From assembly GCA_029262835.1 (NCBI GenBank), contig JAJCYQ010000033.1:1-51301 (forward strand): 51,301 nt of DNA, read 5' to 3'. The DNA is from Bacteroidota bacterium. GTDB taxonomy: Bacteria; Bacteroidota; Rhodothermia; Rhodothermales; UBA10348. The position numbers and the translations under genes are program-made. This document shows positions 25,618-33,856 of this stretch, in pieces. Below the pieces are notes generated by a model that saw nothing but the letters and a program-made list of their open reading frames with translations, did no database searches and was not told where the DNA came from. The number at the start of each line of letters is the position of its first letter. Position 1 is the first letter of the stretch.

Positions 25618-26729
25618 AGGGTCTTGCCAGGGTTGGTCAGGCGTACGGTGTGGTTGCGCAGCGGATGAATGAGACCCGACTGCTCCAGTTCGGCGATGAC
25701 AGAAAGTTTTTCGGTGAGCAGATCTACGCCATACCGGCGCTCCAGTTCAGTCAGGTCGAGTCCGTCATCGGTGCGCAGGCGAAGCAGGATGTACTCGTCG
25801 GCTAGCGCATCGAGGCTGAGATGCTCGCGGTCTTCGAGTGGGGGAACGTGCTGCGAGAGCAGGGCCTCGTAACGTTTCAGGTTGCGCACGTTCGACCACC
25901 TTTTAGCCGGCAGGCCCGACCACCAGAAAGAATGGGCCGAGGGGCCGCAGCCGATGTAGTTGGTGTGATCCCAGTACCGGTGGTTGTGCCGGGATCGATG
26001 GCCAGGTCGGGCAAACGACGAGATTTCGTAGTGTTCGTAGCCGCGACCGATCAGGTAATCCATGGTGAACTCGAACGCATCGGCATGCGCGGCATCGTCC
26101 TGCGGCTCCACCTGTCCGCGCTGAACCTGCTTCCAGAGAGGCGTGCCCTCTTCAAGCGTGAGACTGTAGGTGGATATATGCGGAACGTCGAACGAGGCGG
26201 CAATTTCCAGATTGGCGGCCCAGTACTCACTTGGCTGACCAGGCAGGCCGAATATCAGGTCCATGCTGTAGGAATCGAACCCAGACTGGTTTGCGGCGCG
26301 AAGGACCTCGCGTGCGTTTGTGCTGTCGTGCACCCGGTTCATCTGCTCGAGGTCCCGGTCAAAAAAGGATTGCACGCCAATGGAAAGCCGACGGATACCC
26401 GCAGCGAGCAGGCCATCAAGGTAAGCCGGCGATCCATTTTCAGGATTGAGTTCAAAGGTGATTTCCTGAAGCGAGGATGTGTCGAATGCCTCGTGGATCG
26501 TATCCATCAGAATCTGGACCGATCCTGTTGGCAGGAGTGAGGGAGTGCCACCGCCGAAATAGATGGTTTCGAGCGCTTCGCGGTGGCCGTACTCGCGTCC
26601 GTAGTGCTGTATTTCGTAAACGAGAGCCTTCAGGAAGCGGTCCTGTGACATGGCCGTCGTGACAAAATAGAAATCGCAGTAGGAGCAGCGCTGTGAACAG
26701 AACGGGATGTGGAGGTAGAGTCCGGCCAT
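25581..26729 (-). CDS. hemW: HemW-type radical SAM protein (heme chaperone family)
   Basis: 382 residues from the ATG at 26729, which starts MAGLYLHIPFC as in the family; a longer frame adds 13 unconserved residues. The radical SAM cysteines are Cys11, Cys15 and Cys18 (CSQRCSYC), followed by GGGTPS. The HNHRYW motif marks HemW rather than true coproporphyrinogen dehydrogenase HemN. HemW binds heme and an Fe-S cluster and is thought to insert heme into respiratory proteins; it is often misnamed HemN. Confidence 0.92.
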   Translation of the reverse strand: MAGLYLHIPFCSQRCSYCDFYFVTTAMSQDRFLKALVYEIQHYGREYGHREALETIYFGGGTPSLLPTGSVQILMDTIHEAFDTSSLQEITFELNPENGSPAYLDGLLAAGIRRLSIGVQSFFDRDLEQMNRVHDSTNAREVLRAANQSGFDSYSMDLIFGLPGQPSEYWAANLEIAASFDVPHISTYSLTLEEGTPLWKQVQRGQVEPQDDAAHADAFEFTMDYLIGRGYEHYEISSFARPGHRSRHNHRYWDHTNYIGCGPSAHSFWWSGLPAKRWSNVRNLKRYEALLSQHVPPLEDREHLSLDALADEYILLRLRTDDGLDLTELERRYGVDLLTEKLSVIAELEQSGLIHPLRNHTVRLTNPGKTLCDSITSRLLPD

Positions 26730-26771
26730 GCGCAGGGGGTGGGGCGCCGTTATTCGGCGCGCTTTCACGGT

Positions 26772-27281
26772 TCAGAATATGATGCCGATGCGGAAAGGAA
26801 TAGCGACCGACGTTGTTTCTTCGCCCACGACAAGGGCGGGTACGAGTTCGTAGAAGAGGGTCGATTCCCGAAGCAGTTTGACCCAGCCGACACCCATATG
26901 GATGGACGGGCCGCCCTCCGATGTGGACCCGTCGCCGAAAGGAATGTAGCCGCCAAGACCGGCGAGCAGGTAAGGAGCGCGCGTTTGCCCCTCGAGCGTT
27001 ACGATGAGCGAAACCTGGGGATCGACGACCCAGGTGGCCTGGTCCTGCCCCTCGAAGATGAAACCACTGATTCCCGTATCGAAGGCGAGCGAAAGATCGG
27101 AGTTGATGGGAGAGGCGAGGCGTCCGCGGAATCCGAGGCCGAGACCATCTTCACTGCTGAGCAGCGTATTCAGGCTGATACCCAGCCGCGGCGTCTGCAA
27201 CTGCGCCTGGGCGCTGTCGGTGCGGGTGGCAATTACCAGCAGCAGCGCGCCCACAAGGGCAGTGAACGATTTGCGAAACAT
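26772..27281 (-). CDS. Small outer-membrane beta-barrel-like protein
   Basis: 169 residues with a signal peptide (about 1-27, ending AQAQ). The mature part alternates polar and hydrophobic residues in short strands rich in Gly and ends in RIGIIF, a C-terminal aromatic typical of outer-membrane barrels. No family recognised by motif. It starts 100 bases from the divergent etfB gene and is 42 bases upstream of hemW, so may lead that operon. Confidence 0.7.
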   Translation of the reverse strand: MFRKSFTALVGALLLVIATRTDSAQAQLQTPRLGISLNTLLSSEDGLGLGFRGRLASPINSDLSLAFDTGISGFIFEGQDQATWVVDPQVSLIVTLEGQTRAPYLLAGLGGYIPFGDGSTSEGGPSIHMGVGWVKLLRESTLFYELVPALVVGEETTSVAIPFRIGIIF

Positions 27282-27381
27282 GAGAATTCGGGGTTGATCG
27301 GGCGGGCCAGCAGGGGAGTTTCTGTTGGACCGTCAGGAAGGCGTGGCGAACCTTGAAAGATAGAAAAATCCCGCGTCCCAG

Positions 27382-28101
27382 ATGAAATTTTGTGTGTGTA
27401 TCAAGCAGGTCCCGGATGTCGCCGCCAATGTGCAGACGGGGCGGATGGTTCTCAACGCGTACGATGCCTCGGCGGTGGAAGCGGCGCTCGCGCTGACGGA
27501 AGCCCATGGCGGTGAGGTGCACCTCGTTTTGATTGGGCCCGATATGGCCAAGGAGACAATTCGCAAAGCGCTTGCCATGGGGGCGCACGAGGCGACGCAC
27601 CTGGTGACGACCGCTGCGCTTGACTCGCACGCCGTCAGCCGACTGCTCGCCGCGCATTTCTCAGAGGCGGAATACGACGTTATTCTGACGGGAAAGCAGT
27701 CCCAGGATACCGACGCTGGTCTGGCAGGCGGCATGCTGGCTGAGCATCTGGGATGTGCCTATGCGACCAATGCCGTCGGGCTCGACCTGGAAGGGGACAG
27801 CACGGTCGTTGTGACCCGCCAGGGCGATGCCGGCCAGGAAATCCTTGCGCTCCAGGCGCCGTGTCTCGTAACATGCTCGAACGACATGAACGACCCACGC
27901 ATACCGTCCCTCAAGGGAATCATGGCGTCCAAGAAGAAGCCGCTCCACGAACGCGAAGTGACGCCGGAAGCAGGCCGAACAGAGCTGCACAGTACGTATG
28001 CGCCACCGGGTCGGGAGCCGGGTATCAAAATTGAAGGGGAACCCACGGAGCAGGCAGGCGAGCTGGTTCGTCTGCTCCAGGATGAGGCGGGGGTACTGTA
28101 A
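27382..28101 (+). CDS. etfB: Electron transfer flavoprotein, beta subunit
   Basis: 239 residues. Begins MKFCVCIKQVPD, as in the family, with the GKQSQDTDAGLAGGMLAE nucleotide-binding segment and a C-terminal ASKKKPL. It pairs with EtfA to hold FAD and carry electrons between dehydrogenases and the quinone oxidoreductase. First of four overlapping genes (etfB-etfA-fixC-fixX), an arrangement known as EtfABCX or FixABCX; some members bifurcate electrons from NADH to ferredoxin and quinone. No Shine-Dalgarno is visible before the start. The stop overlaps etfA by one base (TAATG). Confidence 0.95.
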   Translation: MKFCVCIKQVPDVAANVQTGRMVLNAYDASAVEAALALTEAHGGEVHLVLIGPDMAKETIRKALAMGAHEATHLVTTAALDSHAVSRLLAAHFSEAEYDVILTGKQSQDTDAGLAGGMLAEHLGCAYATNAVGLDLEGDSTVVVTRQGDAGQEILALQAPCLVTCSNDMNDPRIPSLKGIMASKKKPLHEREVTPEAGRTELHSTYAPPGREPGIKIEGEPTEQAGELVRLLQDEAGVL

Positions 28102-29078
28102 TGAAAACACTGCTTGTTGTTGCAGCGCTCCAGGATGGGCGCCTGAAGCGTTCCACATTCGAGGTCATAGCCCGAACGCGTGAGGTGGCCCGGGAAATCG
28201 GGGGCGACGTGGCCGCTGTCGTGCTGCATCCGGCTGCCCGGGACGTGGCTCCCGAGCTGATGGCGCATGGCGCCTCCCGCGTCCATGTCGTGGAGGACCC
28301 GGTCTTTGACAGGCACCTCAATGGGCCGGTTGTAGATGCCCTCGCTGCGGTGATTTCGGAAATCGGACCGCGGCTCGTCGTGGCACCGTCCACGGAATCG
28401 TTCAAGGATGTGATGGGGGCGCTCGCTGCCCGCCTCGGAGCGGGGGCGCTTCCGGATGTATCGGAGTTCGGCCTGGAAGGTGACCAGGTTGTTGCCGTGC
28501 GTCCGGTGATGGCAGCCAAGATGATGGCCCGGGTTTCGAGTGCGGAGCCGCTGGTTATTGTGTCGGTGCGGAGTGGGTCGTACGAGGCCAGCCGTTCGGC
28601 AGTGGAGGGAGAGGTGGTGCCCGTGTCATTCAGCACGCGCGCCGATGCTCCCTGCCCGGTCCTGCGTGATATTCTGACCGCCGGTGGAGGAGAAGTTGAT
28701 CTGTCGGAAGCCCGCGTCGTCGTGGCGGCCGGGCGCGGCGTTCGCGATGAAGCGGGCCGGGACCTTGTGCTTGAACTGGCGCGCATTACGGGCGCGGCCA
28801 TCGGAGCGTCGCGCGCTGTCGTGGAAACAGGCCTGTTCCCGGCTACGGCGCAGATTGGTCAAACGGGTAAGGTAGTCTCACCGGACCTGTACTTCGCCAT
28901 CGGGATATCGGGCGCCATCCAGCACGTCGCCGGCATGGTGAACAGCCGCGTCATCGTGGCCATAAACAAGGACCCGGATGCGCCCATCTTCGAATATGCG
29001 ACCTATGGAATCGTTGGCGATGCGTTCAAGGTCCTGCCGCCCCTCATCGCGGCCATCAAGGCGCAGGAGGGACGCTGA
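28101..29078 (+). CDS. etfA: Electron transfer flavoprotein, alpha subunit
   Basis: 325 residues. The FAD-binding C-terminal domain shows [20 protein letters not shown] and AIQHVAGM, then [20 protein letters not shown], all intact. It forms a heterodimer with EtfB in the cytosol. Its stop overlaps the start of the quinone oxidoreductase gene by one base (TGATG), which indicates coupled translation and a complex with FixC and FixX. Confidence 0.96.
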   Translation: MKTLLVVAALQDGRLKRSTFEVIARTREVAREIGGDVAAVVLHPAARDVAPELMAHGASRVHVVEDPVFDRHLNGPVVDALAAVISEIGPRLVVAPSTESFKDVMGALAARLGAGALPDVSEFGLEGDQVVAVRPVMAAKMMARVSSAEPLVIVSVRSGSYEASRSAVEGEVVPVSFSTRADAPCPVLRDILTAGGGEVDLSEARVVVAAGRGVRDEAGRDLVLELARITGAAIGASRAVVETGLFPATAQIGQTGKVVSPDLYFAIGISGAIQHVAGMVNSRVIVAINKDPDAPIFEYATYGIVGDAFKVLPPLIAAIKAQEGR

Positions 29079-30403
29079 TGGAAGAGCCGTTCGATTGTAT
29101 CATCGTGGGCGGAGGCATTGCCGGATTGAGTGCGGCCATGACGCTTGCGCGCGGGGGCGCCCGGTTCCTGCTCATTGAGCGGGGAGAATTCTGCGGGGCG
29201 AAAAATGTCTCCGGGGGTGTACTCTGGGGGACCGACCTTGAAAAACTCGTTCCTGGCTACGCGGACGACCCGGACGCCGGGTTTGAGCGCTTCGTGAATC
29301 ACCGCCGACTTACGTTTCTCGACGCCGACTCGGCATTTTCGGTCGATTTCAAGTCGGCCCGGTTCAACGATAAACCCTATGGTGGCGTAACGGTGCTCCG
29401 TGCGGTCTTCGATGCCTGGTTGGCTGGCAAGGTCCAGGAAGCGATTGACGAGAGCCCGTACGCGGACGAATCGTTCCTGGCGACCGACATCCTCGTGGAG
29501 GAAGTGCTCATGGAGGACGGCCGTGCGGTCGGAATCCGGGCGGGCGACGAGACCTTTCATGCCCATTCGGTACTGCTCGCCGAGGGCGTAAACAACCTGC
29601 TCACGCGGCAGGTGGGGCTTGAGAAACCGTTTGTGGATGCGGACTACGTCGCTGTCGGCGTAAAGGAGGTGCTCAGGCTGGACGCCGACCGGCTGGCCGA
29701 TCGCTTTCAGCTCACCGGCCGCAGTGGGCTGACAAATGAATTTGTCGGGGCGGGTACCGACGGTGTGGAGGGAGGTGGATTTTTGTACACCAACCGCGAT
29801 TCATTGTCGGTCGGACTGGTCATCGGAATGAAGGACCTTCGGGAGAAAGGAGGTACGCCCTATGACCTGCTGAATCACTTCAAAGCGCATCCGGCAGTCG
29901 CGGACATGATCCACGGGGCAGAGACGGTGGAATATTCGGCGCACGTCGTATCGACCGGTGATATCCGGGGCCTTCCGAGCGAGCTCTACGCGGGCGGACT
30001 GCTCATTGCCGGGGAGGCGGCGCACCTGCTCATGAACGCCGGGAAAGCCATCCAGGGAATGGACTATGCCATGCGAAGCGGCATGTTGGCGGCGGAAACG
30101 GTGCTGGAAGCGCGCAAGACCGGAGATTTCTCGAAAGCCATGATGTCCAATTACCGCAAGGCGCTCGATGCCAGTTATGTATTGCAGGATATGCATTCGT
30201 TCCAGGATGCCGTGCACCTCCTGCACGCCGGCCCCATGTTCAAAGATGTCCCGAATGTGCTGTGTGACTTTGGTCGGCAGTTTTTCGCCGTGCGGAGTGA
30301 GCCGACACCAAAGGCCATGTCCATGATGCATGCCGCCGTCAAACGTCATGCTTCGTACTGGGATCTCGTCAAACTCGGAATCAAAGCAGCCCGATCACTA
30401 TGA
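29078..30403 (+). CDS. fixC: FAD-dependent ETF:quinone oxidoreductase-type subunit (FixC/EtfC)
   Basis: 441 residues. An N-terminal Rossmann motif GGGIAGLSAAMTLARGG (about 9-25) binds FAD, followed by GEFCGAKNVSGG. It lacks the C-terminal ferredoxin domain of eukaryotic ETF-QO, which is supplied by the next gene. It probably passes electrons from EtfAB to membrane quinone. Its last base pairs overlap fixX (ATGA). Confidence 0.95.
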   Translation: MEEPFDCIIVGGGIAGLSAAMTLARGGARFLLIERGEFCGAKNVSGGVLWGTDLEKLVPGYADDPDAGFERFVNHRRLTFLDADSAFSVDFKSARFNDKPYGGVTVLRAVFDAWLAGKVQEAIDESPYADESFLATDILVEEVLMEDGRAVGIRAGDETFHAHSVLLAEGVNNLLTRQVGLEKPFVDADYVAVGVKEVLRLDADRLADRFQLTGRSGLTNEFVGAGTDGVEGGGFLYTNRDSLSVGLVIGMKDLREKGGTPYDLLNHFKAHPAVADMIHGAETVEYSAHVVSTGDIRGLPSELYAGGLLIAGEAAHLLMNAGKAIQGMDYAMRSGMLAAETVLEARKTGDFSKAMMSNYRKALDASYVLQDMHSFQDAVHLLHAGPMFKDVPNVLCDFGRQFFAVRSEPTPKAMSMMHAAVKRHASYWDLVKLGIKAARSL

Positions 30404-30708
30404 AAGAGCAACCGACGTCCATTGCCGAGCGACTGGGGCTGGTGGCCTACAGAAACCAGGGTCGATCCGCGGCGCGCGCGCATATCGAGGTCGACACGGA
30501 CATCTGCAATTCAGGTTGTCCCCATAAATGCACGACGTACGTGTGTCCGGCGAAGTGCTACACGCTCGACGAGGTCGGCGATGTCCACTTCCAGTTCGAG
30601 GATTGCATTGAGTGCGGCACGTGCCTGTATGCATGTGACCAGGGTGCCGTGACGTGGCGCTACCCTCACCCCGAGGAGGGGCGTGGCGTGAACTGGGCCC
30701 TGGGCTGA
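30400..30708 (+). CDS. fixX: Ferredoxin-like subunit FixX/EtfX
   Basis: 102 residues. The C69xxC72xxC75xxxC79 set matches one [4Fe-4S] cluster. A second group, Cys36, Cys40, Cys44, Cys49 and Cys53, lies upstream; classic FixX has fewer cysteines there, so a second cluster is possible but its spacing is not standard. The ending RYPHPEEGRGVNW resembles the FixX tail. It is the partner of FixC. A terminator hairpin follows within 10 bases. Confidence 0.92.
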   Translation: MKEQPTSIAERLGLVAYRNQGRSAARAHIEVDTDICNSGCPHKCTTYVCPAKCYTLDEVGDVHFQFEDCIECGTCLYACDQGAVTWRYPHPEEGRGVNWALG

Positions 30709-30716
30709 CGCCCGCG

Positions 30717-30748
30717 GCGCCGAGAAGCCGGGCCTACTCGGCGCTTTT
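30717..30748 (+). terminator. Rho-independent terminator of etfBA-fixCX, overlapping the clpC 3' end
   Basis: GCGCCGAG (30717-30724) pairs perfectly with CTCGGCGC (30737-30744), followed by TTTT (30745-30748). The 3' arm encodes the last Ala-Glu of clpC on the other strand, and the clpC stop lies in the loop. The T-run serves only the plus strand. Confidence 0.85.
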
Positions 30749-33409
30749 ATCCGGTTTCGTGTCTGTCTTGGCGTCCGGTTCCGCTGCCGGGCCTGCCTCG
30801 TCGTTCGATGCCGAATCCGGTTCGGTGTCCGGTTCGATATCCGAGCTGCCGTCAGCGTCAGCTTTGGCTGTAGCCGTTTTGGCCTTCTTCTTTTTCTTCG
30901 GCGTCGCCTTCTTGCGGAAACTCAGCTCACCCGTATCCTTTTTCTCGTCGTAGGTGATGACGAGCGTGTCGTCCTCTCCGAGGTCGTGGCCCAGAATAGC
31001 TTCTGCCATGGGATCCTCGACGTATTTCTGGATGGCGCGGCGAAGCGGCCTGGCACCGAACTTGGGATCGTACCCCTTTTCCACCAGAAACTTGCGGGCA
31101 GACTCCTCAAGCTCAACGCTGATACCGACCTCTCCGGCGCGTCCGAAGAGCTCGGCCGCCATGAGGTCAATGATCTCGTGGATATGCTTCTTCTCGAGCG
31201 GATTGAAGACGATCACATCATCGATCCGGTTCAGGAACTCGGGGTTGAAGACGCGCTTGAGGGCATCTTCTACCGTCGACTTCATAGTCTGGTAATTGAA
31301 TTCCTGTTCGTTCGGAGAGAAGCCAATACCCTTGCCGAGGTTTTTGATATCACGCGCTCCAATGTTGGAGGTCATGATAATGATCGTGTTGCGAAAATCA
31401 ATCTTGCGCCCCAGGCCATCGGTCAAAAGGCCATCGTCGAGGACCTGCAGTAGAATGTTGAATACGTCCGGATGGGCCTTCTCTATCTCGTCCAGCAGGA
31501 CGACGGAGTAAGGCTTGCGCCGCACTTTTTCAGTCAGCTGTCCACCTTCCTCGTAACCGACATATCCGGGAGGCGCTCCGACAAGGCGCGACACGGAGAA
31601 CTTCTCCATGTATTCGGACATGTCGATACGGATCAGCGAGTCCTGCGAATCGAACAGGTATTGCGTCAGGCGCTTGGCCAGTTCCGTTTTGCCAACGCCC
31701 GTCGGCCCGAGGAATATGAACGATCCAATGGGCCGCTTGGGGTCTTTCAGGCCTGCCCGTGTGCGCCGAATGCTGCGGGACAACTTGCGGATGGCATCTT
31801 CCTGGCCGATGACCGCGCCCTGCAACTCCTCCTCCATGTGCAGCAGGCGCCGCGTTTCCGGCTCGGAGATCTTGTCGACAGGAACACCGGTCATCATGGC
31901 GACAACTTCCGAGATGTCGTCGCTGGTCACATTGTAGACCTCCGATTCAGACTGTTCGTCCCACTCCTTTTTGGCAGCCTCCAGTTTCTCCTGGAGGGTC
32001 TTTTCCTTGTCGCGGAGTTGGGCGGCTTCCTCGAACTTCTGACTCTTGACGACCCGCGTTTTCTCTTCGCGCGCCTTCTCGATCTCCGTCTCGAGTTCGA
32101 CAATATTCTTTGGTACGCGAATATTCTTCAAGTGTACGCGCGCGCCGGCCTCGTCGAGGACATCAATGGCCTTGTCTGGCAGATACCGGTCGGAGATATA
32201 CCGCTCGCTGAGCTTTACGGTGAGCTCAATGGCTTCGTCGGCGTAGGAGACGTGATGGTGATCCTCGTACCGGTCCTTGATGTTGCGCAGAATGATGATG
32301 GTCTCATCGGGCGTGGCCGGATCGACCATGATTTTCTGGAAACGACGGTCGAGGGCACCATCCTTTTCGATGTGCTGGCGATATTCATCGAGCGTTGTTG
32401 CTCCGATGCACTGAATCTCGCCCCGCGCAAGGGCGGGCTTGAACATGTTCGATGCGTCAAGCGAGCCAGACGCACCGCCTGCTCCGACGATGGTATGCAG
32501 TTCGTCGATGAACAGGATCACATCCGGGCTCTTCTCGAGCTCGTTCATGACCGCCTTCATGCGCTCCTCGAACTGTCCGCGGTATTTCGTGCCGGCGACG
32601 AGCGCCGCCAGATCGAGCGTGACCACGCGCTTGTCGAAGAGGACACGGCTGACCTTGCGCTCCACAATGCGCATGGCAAGACCTTCTGCGATGGCTGTTT
32701 TGCCCACACCCGGCTCGCCGATCAGAACCGGGTTGTTCTTCTTGCGACGCGAGAGGACCTGGGCCACGCGTTCAATTTCACGCTCGCGCCCGACGACGGG
32801 GTCGAGCTTGTCATCTTCAGCCAGGGCGGTCAGGTCCCGGCCAAAATTGTCGAGTACCGGTGTTTTACTTTTTTCCATCTTTCCGCGCTCCTTTGGACTT
32901 TGGCTGCGACCACTGCCGGACGACTTGGAGCCGCTACCGGATTGGGATGTACTGCGGGGTGAGGATGGCTTTCCTGAGATGATGGTATCGAGTTCTGTCC
33001 GAACAGAGTCGTACGTCACGGTAAATCCCTGCTGCAGGATCTGGGCGGCCAGGTTTTCGTCATCACGCAGGAGGCTCAGCAGCAGGTGCTCCGTACCGAT
33101 GACGTCACTCTTGTAGAGCTTGGCCTCGAGATACGTGATTTTGAGGACTTTTTCGGCCTGTTTGGTCAGCGGGATGTTTCCGACCGTCAACGTGCCGCCT
33201 GTACTGCGCACCGTATCTTCTACGGACTTTTTGAGCTTGAACAGGTCACAGCCAAGGTTGCGCAGGATTTTTACGGCAATTCCTTCGCCCTCGCGGATGA
33301 TGCCGAGCAACAGGTGTTCCGTTCCTATGTAGTCGTGACCAAGGCGGATGGCCTCTTCACGGCTGTAGGAGATGACGTCTCGGACCCGATTTGAAAAATT
33401 TCCTTCCAT
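30734..33409 (-). CDS. clpC: AAA+ unfoldase ClpC
   Basis: 891 residues. Two Clp N repeats (about 1-145), D1 with Walker A GEPGVGKT (about 230), a UVR motif in the middle domain (about 455) and D2 with Walker A GPTGVGKT (about 565). A GIGF loop fits the ClpP-docking tripeptide site. It unfolds proteins for ClpP. The tail after about 830 is unusual: a Lys-rich run, then about 45 residues rich in Asp, Glu, Pro and Ala, longer than normal ClpC. No ctsR, mcsA or mcsB lies nearby, so the Firmicute-style control is not seen. Confidence 0.96.
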   Translation of the reverse strand: MEGNFSNRVRDVISYSREEAIRLGHDYIGTEHLLLGIIREGEGIAVKILRNLGCDLFKLKKSVEDTVRSTGGTLTVGNIPLTKQAEKVLKITYLEAKLYKSDVIGTEHLLLSLLRDDENLAAQILQQGFTVTYDSVRTELDTIISGKPSSPRSTSQSGSGSKSSGSGRSQSPKERGKMEKSKTPVLDNFGRDLTALAEDDKLDPVVGREREIERVAQVLSRRKKNNPVLIGEPGVGKTAIAEGLAMRIVERKVSRVLFDKRVVTLDLAALVAGTKYRGQFEERMKAVMNELEKSPDVILFIDELHTIVGAGGASGSLDASNMFKPALARGEIQCIGATTLDEYRQHIEKDGALDRRFQKIMVDPATPDETIIILRNIKDRYEDHHHVSYADEAIELTVKLSERYISDRYLPDKAIDVLDEAGARVHLKNIRVPKNIVELETEIEKAREEKTRVVKSQKFEEAAQLRDKEKTLQEKLEAAKKEWDEQSESEVYNVTSDDISEVVAMMTGVPVDKISEPETRRLLHMEEELQGAVIGQEDAIRKLSRSIRRTRAGLKDPKRPIGSFIFLGPTGVGKTELAKRLTQYLFDSQDSLIRIDMSEYMEKFSVSRLVGAPPGYVGYEEGGQLTEKVRRKPYSVVLLDEIEKAHPDVFNILLQVLDDGLLTDGLGRKIDFRNTIIIMTSNIGARDIKNLGKGIGFSPNEQEFNYQTMKSTVEDALKRVFNPEFLNRIDDVIVFNPLEKKHIHEIIDLMAAELFGRAGEVGISVELEESARKFLVEKGYDPKFGARPLRRAIQKYVEDPMAEAILGHDLGEDDTLVITYDEKKDTGELSFRKKATPKKKKKAKTATAKADADGSSDIEPDTEPDSASNDEAGPAAEPDAKTDTKPDKSAE

Positions 33410-33430
33410 AAGTGGGATAGTTCGCCGGGA

Positions 33431-33778
33431 TCAGGAGGCAAAGCTCGATCCACACCCGCAGGTCGCGGTGGCGTTGGGGTTTTCGAAGGTGAAGCCACGG
33501 GCATTGAGGCCATCCTGATAATCGACCATGGTACCCATGAGGTAGAGTCCGTGACGCTTGTCCATATAGACGGTGATGCCATCCACGTCGAAGGTCACAT
33601 CGTGCTCACGTTTGCGATCAAAGCCAAGGATATAGCTCATTCCCGAACAGCCGCCTCCACGGACCCCTACTCGCAGGCTGAAACCATCTGGAATAGACTT
33701 GGCCTGCATGATGTTACGGATTTCTTCCGCGGCCCGTTCGGAAAGCTGGATAGGACTGGTAAGCGTTTCTGTCGACAT
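33431..33778 (-). CDS. A-type Fe-S carrier (IscA/ErpA-like)
   Basis: 115 residues from the ATG at 33778; a GTG at 33853 would add 25 variable residues. Cysteines: one in GGGCSGM, two in TCGCGSS. It differs clearly from the carrier at 24201, so the window has two A-type carriers, which may serve different clients. It lies between the lamin-tail lipoprotein and clpC on the same strand. Confidence 0.88.
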   Translation of the reverse strand: MSTETLTSPIQLSERAAEEIRNIMQAKSIPDGFSLRVGVRGGGCSGMSYILGFDRKREHDVTFDVDGITVYMDKRHGLYLMGTMVDYQDGLNARGFTFENPNATATCGCGSSFAS

Positions 33779-33856
33779 GTTCGCATTGGTTGCTTCAGCG
33801 TGCGTGTGTGCTACGATAGGTGATGGGGGCTGTTCCACTGTTACCGCGTCCACATC

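Noticed and set aside
27382-30708. Nitrogen-fixation cluster
   Set aside because: The fix-type genes alone do not show it; no nif structural or assembly genes are present, and EtfABCX occurs in non-fixers.
31472-32962. 496-codon open frame opposite clpC
   Set aside because: It is a shadow of clpC in a GC-rich gene; its protein has no recognisable motif and clpC is beyond doubt.
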